Source of the DNA: Pholiota molesta
Lineage: Eukaryota; Basidiomycota; Agaricomycetes; Agaricales; Strophariaceae
NCBI GenBank assembly: GCA_014925825.1
Contig: JACGCK010000105.1
Coordinates: forward strand, 1-64,000
DNA: 64,000 bases
Reading direction: 5' to 3'
The position numbers and the translations under genes were made by a program. A model generated the notes under the pieces. It was not told where the DNA came from, ran no database searches, and was given only the letters and a program-made list of their open reading frames with translations. How positions within the stretch are numbered: position 1 is the first letter of the stretch; each line of letters opens with the position of its first letter. Positions 57,288 to 64,000 of the stretch are shown in pieces.

Positions 57288-60200
57288 GGGCCATCGATCT
57301 CCTTGATTGCGCACGGTCCACTTCCCGCATTGAATGTTCACTTTCTCCTCCCACCCACATCTTTGTCCCTCTTTCCGTGCGCAGCTCTTCTACCGCCAAC
57401 CACTCCAAGATCCTCGACATCAGTATCTCGCACGACTCTATGCATGCTATCCGTCTCCTCCCAACTAAGAACAAGCAATGGAGCTATCGCGATTCGCAAT
57501 CAGCTGTACGCTCAGGCGGCTTGGAGGGTGTCGGGCGGGGTGAAGCTGAGTAACCTGTTCTCCCTTTCTGCACACTCCTCGGCGACCCGCTCCCCGATAC
57601 CACCCAGAGAGTACATGCCCGCAGTGTATTTTGGGAACCCAGACGCGTCCTGCGTTGCTCGACGTTGTCGCCATGGTCGATGAGCGATCTCCTCAATGCC
57701 ATGGCCGGTACCAAATGATAACAGAATTTGTGTCTGTGCGGTATTGTGCTCTCTTGCGGAGTATGTGTGGGGGCGGTGGTGTCGCGCATCCGATGGATGT
57801 CTTTTCCGCGGTGTTCACCGTACCGTCGAATGTTTCTTTGCGCTGGGACCGCCGTCGCATAGCTCGTCGCACTAGACGCAGCCATTGCCTTCTGCTGAGG
57901 TTTTGCGCGCTGCGACGCCTGATCCAGCATTCGAAATAATACCATGTGGCGTGCGCACATGCATGGCCTGCGCCATGGCTTTCTTGACTTCATTTTTTTC
58001 TTTGCTTCCCTTTCATGTATTCTACGGTGGTCACGCTCACTGCCATGACCAACATCGTGCGTCCGCGTCATCAACGCACGCTTCGCTCCTCGGCATCCTT
58101 TACCTGTCTCCAGACGTATCTCTCCACCACCACCGCTCTCTAGAGCGCACATGCGACGATCTCATCAACACCACGGCGAAAACCAAATGGCGTTCGAATG
58201 GGATGATGTGCGCTCTCCTGAAGTGCAGGTCGAGGTGTCTTTGTCGTCCATCGGATGGAGATGTACCAACGGTTGCTGATCATGTCGGATGAGGTGCCGC
58301 GTAGCGTGTACGGCGTACTTCGCCAAATTCACAGGAGTTGATGTTTGCGTCTCAGAAGAGCTCCTGCGAGCATTTGCATTAGCTTCTTGGTTCGAGACTT
58401 TTCTGTGAGTAATAGATCAAACGAATAACTCTGTGATATTTGGCAATGACATGAACCGAACCTGTGCAGCGGTATTCCCTCTTATCGTGCCACCAAACTC
58501 ACTTCTAATGTATTCTGTATTCTGTTTCTCACGACTTTTCCCCCGTCGAGACGAATATGGACATCCATCTGGGTGTCTAAGTTGCCGTGCCCATGTCATC
58601 GTCCCATTCTGTTCGCTCATGTTTCCTATCTCATTTACTCACTGAGAATCTCTTTTCTTCTTCAGGGAACCTTGTAACGTCATTCATAATGACTCGCAGT
58701 TTATGTAATGTCCTGACAGCGTAGTACAAGATCTGTCGAAAGGTGCGTCATCTACGAGAAATACACATTGGCTCTCGAAACGAAAGGTCGACGAATGATT
58801 ATGTCTACGTAGCTAGCGTAATAACACCTTCATTACCCGCTATACCATCTGGTTCTGCATATTCGCCGCCGCGCACGAGCTTGCCTCGCTATCAATATCC
58901 ACGCCCATCTCCTCACGTCCTGAGGGCGAGTTTCAGATATTAAATTGTCGGCCATGGTTTTCCATAAAGGAATAGACGACCACGGAGCTTTGCCTGAGCA
59001 CAAATACGTAGCTGAAGGTGTTGTGACCCTTCATTCAGGTCTCAACGTTCAACCCCTCCTGCGGTATCAGTCCTAACCCACAATACCATGGTATTCGACG
59101 CCGTCACGACGAGACCCGCCCCTCAGGCAGCGCACTTCCGATCGCAGATAGAACCACCGTAGCATCCGTGACGGGGTCGAAAGCTAAAGTGGCTACCACC
59201 CCCACTTTCCTGTGGAGGTGGGACTAGCCTTCAGCGGTTGAGCTCTAGTACGTGCTTGCTGCGGTGTTCTCTTGCATCGATCGACGATGAGACGACGAAC
59301 GGCATGCGACATAGCAGTACTTCCAGAGCCCATGCCGGAGATACACAAAAAGCGACGAAAATAAAGGAAAACGTACAAGAAGCCCACAACTCCCAACGTC
59401 ATGCGGGCTGCTGTCCCATATCTCACCGCAACATAGAGTGAACTACCCGTTAATTTACCACCCCTCCTCCTGGCGACGGCCAGCCGGACCAATACGCACA
59501 CCCAGTCCAGTCGCCGCATATCGCGCACACACAAGCAACGCCGCCACCAGCGGCACCGCGTGGTGCCTCGCACGCCGGTGCGCATCAGGCGGGAGAGCGG
59601 GCATTCCCAGGAACAGGAAGACAGGACGCGAGCGGCGGAGCGCACCACTCGACCTGCGCTTGGGCCGGATAAGGGTGCATGAACGTCAGAGAGACAAATC
59701 AGGGCGGTCGCTGCAGACGGAGGATACCCACACTGAGTGCAAGGGAACACCGATCTGAGGACGCTGAACTATACGAACGACACCCGAGCACCGTTGGCTT
59801 TGGGACAGTCCTGGTGGACCTGCTGGAACAGTTCGAAATGTAGAGGAAGGCAAATCAATCGCAAGACAGAAGTCTACAGAAGTACGCGGCGGCCAGGCAG
59901 CGGTGTAGTGGGGAGAAAGCAGCGCATGTTCGGAATTCCCCGGGCTGAGCGGCCCGTCGATCCCCTTGATTGCGCACGGTCCACTTGCCGCGTTGCAGGT
60001 TCACTTTCTCACCCTTCCCCCCACATCTTTGTTTCCTCTTGCCGTGTGCAGCTCTTCTACCACCAACCACTCTAAAATTTTCGTCATCAGTATCTCGCAC
60101 GACTATGCATGCTATCGTCTCCTCCCAACTCAGAACAACCAACAGAGCTACCGCGATTCGCAATCAGCTGCACGCTCAGGCAAGGGAATCGGGTGGGGTC

Positions 60201-63200
60201 AAGCTGAGTATCTCATTCTCCCTCCGTGCACACTCCTCCGCTCCCCGCTCCCCGATACCCCCCAGAGAGTACATGCCCGCAGTGTACTTTGGGAACCAAG
60301 ACGCGTCCTGCGTTGCTCGACGTTGTCGCCATGGCCGATGAGCGATCTCCTCAACGCCATGGCCGGTACCAAATGATAACAGAATTTGTGTCTGTGAGGT
60401 ATTGTGCTCTCTTGCGGAGTATGTGTGGGGCGGGGGTGTCGCACATCCGATGGATGTCTTTTCCGCGGTGTTCACCGTACCTTCGAATGTTTCTCTGCGC
60501 AGGGACCGCCGTCGCACAGGCCGTCGTGCGACACGCAGCGCCATTGCCTTCCGCTGAGGTTCTTTCGCGCTGCGACGCCTGGTTCAGCATTCGAAATAAT
60601 ACCATGTGGCGTGCACACATGCATGGCCTGCGCCATGGCTTTTTTGACTTCATTTTTTTTCTTTGCTTCCCTTTCATGTATTCTACGGTGGTCATGCTCA
60701 ATGCCATGACCAACATCGTGCGTCCGCGTCATCCATCCATCGCACGCTTCTCTCCTCGTCATTCTCTATCTGTCTCCATCCGTATCTCTCCACCGACCGT
60801 CACCGCTCTCTAGAGCGCACATGCGACGATCTCATCAACGCCATGGCGAAAACCAAATGGCGTTCAGATTGTATGCTGTGCGCTCTTCCTGGGTGCAGGT
60901 CGAGGTGTCTTTGTCGTCCATCGGATGGAGACGTACCGACGGTTGCTGATCATGTCGGATGAGGCGCCGCGTAGCGTGTACGGCGTACTTCGCCAAATTC
61001 ACAGGAGTTCATTTGCCTCTTAGAAGAGCGCCTGCGAGCATTTGCATTAGCTTCTTGGTTCGAGGCTTTTCTATAAGAACGGGGTCATATAAGTGTGATA
61101 TTTGGCGATTGCATGAGCCGAACATGTACAGCGGTATATTCCTCTTATTGTTCAACCAAACTCCCTTCTTATGTATTCTGTATTCTGTTTCTCACGACTT
61201 TTCCTACGTCGGGACGAAGATGGACATCCATCTGGGTGTCCAAGTTGCCGTGCCCATGTCATCGTCCTATTCTGCTCGCTCATTTTCCTATCTCATTTAC
61301 TCACTGAGAATCTCTTTTCTTCTTTAGGGAAGCTTGTAATGTCGTTTATGGTGACTCGCAGTATATGTAAAGTCCTCAGGGTAGTACAAGATCTGTCGAC
61401 AGGTGCGTAATCTACGAGAAATACACATTGGCTCTCGAAACGAAAGGTCGGCGAATGATTATGTCTACGTATCTAGCGTAATAACACATTCATTACCCGC
61501 TATAACATCTGGTTTCTGCGTATTCGCTGCCACCCACGAGCTTGCCTCGCTATCAATATCCATGCCCATCTCCTCCCTGAACGTAGCTCCTGATGATGAG
61601 TTTCGGATATCAGATTGTCGGCCATGGTCTTCCAACAGTGATAGACGACCAGGCAGCTTGGCCTTCGCACAGATACGTCGCTGAAGACTTTGGATCGTTC
61701 AATCAGGTCTCAACCCCGACAGCGGTATCAGTCCTTCCATGGTATTCGACGCCGTCACGACGAGAGGCGCCCCTCAGGCAGAGCGCGAGATTGCCACCAT
61801 AAAGAAACAACATTGGGTGCGGTACCTCGAGCGCACTTGTCCTTATCAACTGTTTTCGAACGCAGAAGAACATCCATCCCAGCATCTATGACTGGGTAGA
61901 TATGCCAAAGCGCCCACCATCGCTTTCCCGCGCAGGTGAAACTCGCTTTCAGCAGTAGAGCTCTACCAGCTCGCTGCGGTGTTCTCTTGCATCGACGGCA
62001 TGCGACATAGCAGTACTTACTTCCACAGTCCACACACAAAATACCGACTGGAAAGCGACGACCACTTCCAACTTTTTGCGAGTTGCCGTCCAGCAAGCAG
62101 CTCATATCTGATATCTCACCGCAACATAGTAGACTACCCGTCAATCCAATACCCCTCCTCCTGGCGGCGGACAGCCAGACCAATGCACACAACCGCCCCG
62201 GCCACCGCATATCGCGCACGCGCAAGCAAGCAAGGACGCTACCAGCGCCACCGCGTGACGCGTCGCACGCTGGCGCGCATCAGGCGGGTGAGCGGGCATT
62301 CCCAGGAACAGGAAGACAGCAAGACAAGAAGCGCGCAGCGGAACGCACCACCCGCCTGCGCTTGGGCCGGATAAGGGTGCATGAACGTCAGAGAGAGATA
62401 GCAGGGCGGTGGCCGCAGACAGAGGATAACCACACTGAGCGCGTGGGAACACCGATCTGAGGGTGCGGAACTATACGAACTTACGCGTCGTTGGCCTTGG
62501 GACTGACCTGGTGGACATGCGGGAACGGTTCGAAATGCAGGGGAAGGACAGAGGTACGCGGCGGCCAGGCAGCAGGCGCATGTTCGGAATTCCCCGGGAT
62601 GTCAAGCGGGCCGTCGATCCCCTTGATTGCGCACGGTCCATTCGCCGCGTTGCAGGTTCACTTTCTCACCCTTCCCCCCACATCTTTGTTTCCTCTTGCC
62701 GTGTGCAGCTCTTCTACCGCCAACCACTCCAAGATCTTCGACATCAGTATCTCGCACGACTATGCATGCTATTCGTCTCCTCCCAACTCAGAACAAGCAA
62801 CGGAGCTATCAGGGAATCGGGTGGGGTCCAGCTGAGTAACCCGTTCTCCCTTTGTGCACACTCCCCGGCTCCCCGCTCCCCCGCTACCCCCTAGAGAGTA
62901 CATGCCCGCAGTGTATTTTGGGAACCAAGACGCGTCCTGCGTTGCTCGACGTTGTCGCCATGGTCGATGAGCGATCTCCTCAATGCCATGGCCGGTACCA
63001 AATAACAAGATTTATGGCTGTGCGGTATTGTGCTCTCTTGCGGAGTCTGTGTGGGGGCGGGGGTGTCGCACATCCGATGGATGTCTTTGTCCGCGGTGGT
63101 CACTGTACCTTCGAATGTTTCTCTGCGGCGCATGAAGGGTCCGCCGTCGCACAGCCCCACTTTGCCCGCTGCGACGCCTGATTCAGCATTCGAATGATAC

Positions 63201-64000
63201 TATTACCATGTGGCGTGCGCACATGCACGCCCTGCGCCATGGCTTTTTTGACTTAATTGTTTTTTTTTTTTTTGCTTCCCTTTCCTGTCCTTATTCTATA
63301 GTGGTCATGCTCAATGCCATGACCAACATCGTGCGTCCGCGTCATCATCGCACGCTTCTCTCCTCGGCATCCTTTACCTGTCTCCAGACGTATCTCTCCA
63401 CCGCCACCGCTCTCTAGAGCAGCGCGCATGCCCATGGTATACTTTGGATCCGAGGACGTGCAACGCCTCGTGTTGCGCGTCCGCCACTCAGAGCGTGAGT
63501 TTGCGTGACAGTGGTCGCTGTGATGTCGACGATTCTACGCGACACCATGGCAGGGACCAAATGTACGCACCACATTCATGTAAATTTGGGCAATGTCTGC
63601 TCTTCCGGGATACGGGTTGCGGTGGTGTCGTCCATCGGGTGTTGATGATTTTCTGTAACGGACCTATCTATTCGTCTTTGCCAAGTATGTCGCATGAGGC
63701 ACCGCGCGGCGTGTATCGCACAGCGGTATTTCGCCAAATTCGCAGACGGTATTTTACCCTCAGAAGAGCTCCTTCGAGCATCTGCAATCGCTTCTTGCTC
63801 GAAGGACTTTTCTGTTTCAAGGCTGTACATAAGTCTGTGATATTTGGCGATTACAAAAGCCGAATTTGCAACGCGGTACTCGATTTATCGTTCCACCCAA
63901 CGTCCTTGTCACGTATTCCGTATCTGGATTCTGGTCGCGGGTCTTGACTGACCGTAGCGGACATGTCGCCCTCTACCTGATTGCATCATTCTTTTCTCTG
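57288..64000. repeat. Direct array of about 2.65-kb repeat units
   Basis: The same ordered boxes recur at steps near 2.65 kb: 'gccggtaccaaat' at about 57,701, 60,359 and 62,991; 'tgattgcgcacggtcca' at about 57,303, 59,968 and 62,624; 'atatttggcaatgacatga'-type boxes at about 58,438 and 61,098 (the third unit runs past the window with a related box at about 63,841). Units contain poly-T runs (for example near 58,000, 60,655 and 63,255). No coding frame is shared across units. The array continues beyond the right edge. Confidence 0.9.

Noticed and set aside
57950..63280. Poly-T runs in each repeat unit as SINE or retrogene tails
   Set aside because: They lie in the middle of longer conserved modules, with no target duplication or RNA polymerase III boxes seen.

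Overview
The window looks like nuclear DNA of an agaricomycete (mushroom-forming basidiomycete). The genes carry many short (about 45-75 bp) GT-AG introns. The gene content fits: a very long basidiomycete-type ATG4, a TKL-like kinase, a secreted GH11 xylanase with a CBM1, an FMO-like oxidase and agaricomycete-type hypothetical families. GC-rich genes alternate with large AT-richer repeat blocks. The exact genus cannot be read from the sequence. Exon joins and homologies were read by eye, without searches.

Left edge (1-6.9 kb): an inverted piece of the repeat family that fills the right end, a decayed Fic-gene copy (minus strand), and a tandem pair of short-chain dehydrogenase (SDR) genes. Each SDR copy is broken by different 1-bp deletions. 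Gene-rich core (7-34.7 kb): MRH4-like mitochondrial DEAD-box helicase (-), kinase (+), FMO-like flavoprotein (-), ATG4 (-, with an apparent 1-bp frameshift), a PD-(D/E)XK-like protein (-), GH11-CBM1 xylanase (-), a Fic-domain gene (+), a decayed ankyrin/SEC-C/MYND gene (-), and a second nuclease-like gene (-) with one in-frame TGA.

Repeat region (34.8-64 kb): a mosaic long repeat occurs many times. One part of it has taken four separate DNA-transposon insertions: a 1.0-kb long-TIR MITE, a 2.8-kb giant palindrome, a 0.9-kb MITE full of ACCGGT motifs (all three with 8-bp target duplications, hAT-like) and a 3.2-kb TA-flanked mariner-like element with a frameshifted transposase. Related uninterrupted copies of the repeat in the same window support the insertion sites. 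At 48.0-50.2 kb lies a second copy of the Fic-3'-end/ankyrin-gene segment of 30.6-32.6 kb, with the opposite gene surviving. From 57.2 kb to the window end the repeat forms a direct array with a period near 2.65 kb.

The genes do not form one pathway. The main themes are paralogue decay and a repeat block that has collected transposons. Several of the frameshifts lie in short base runs, so base-call errors must be excluded before calling these genes dead.
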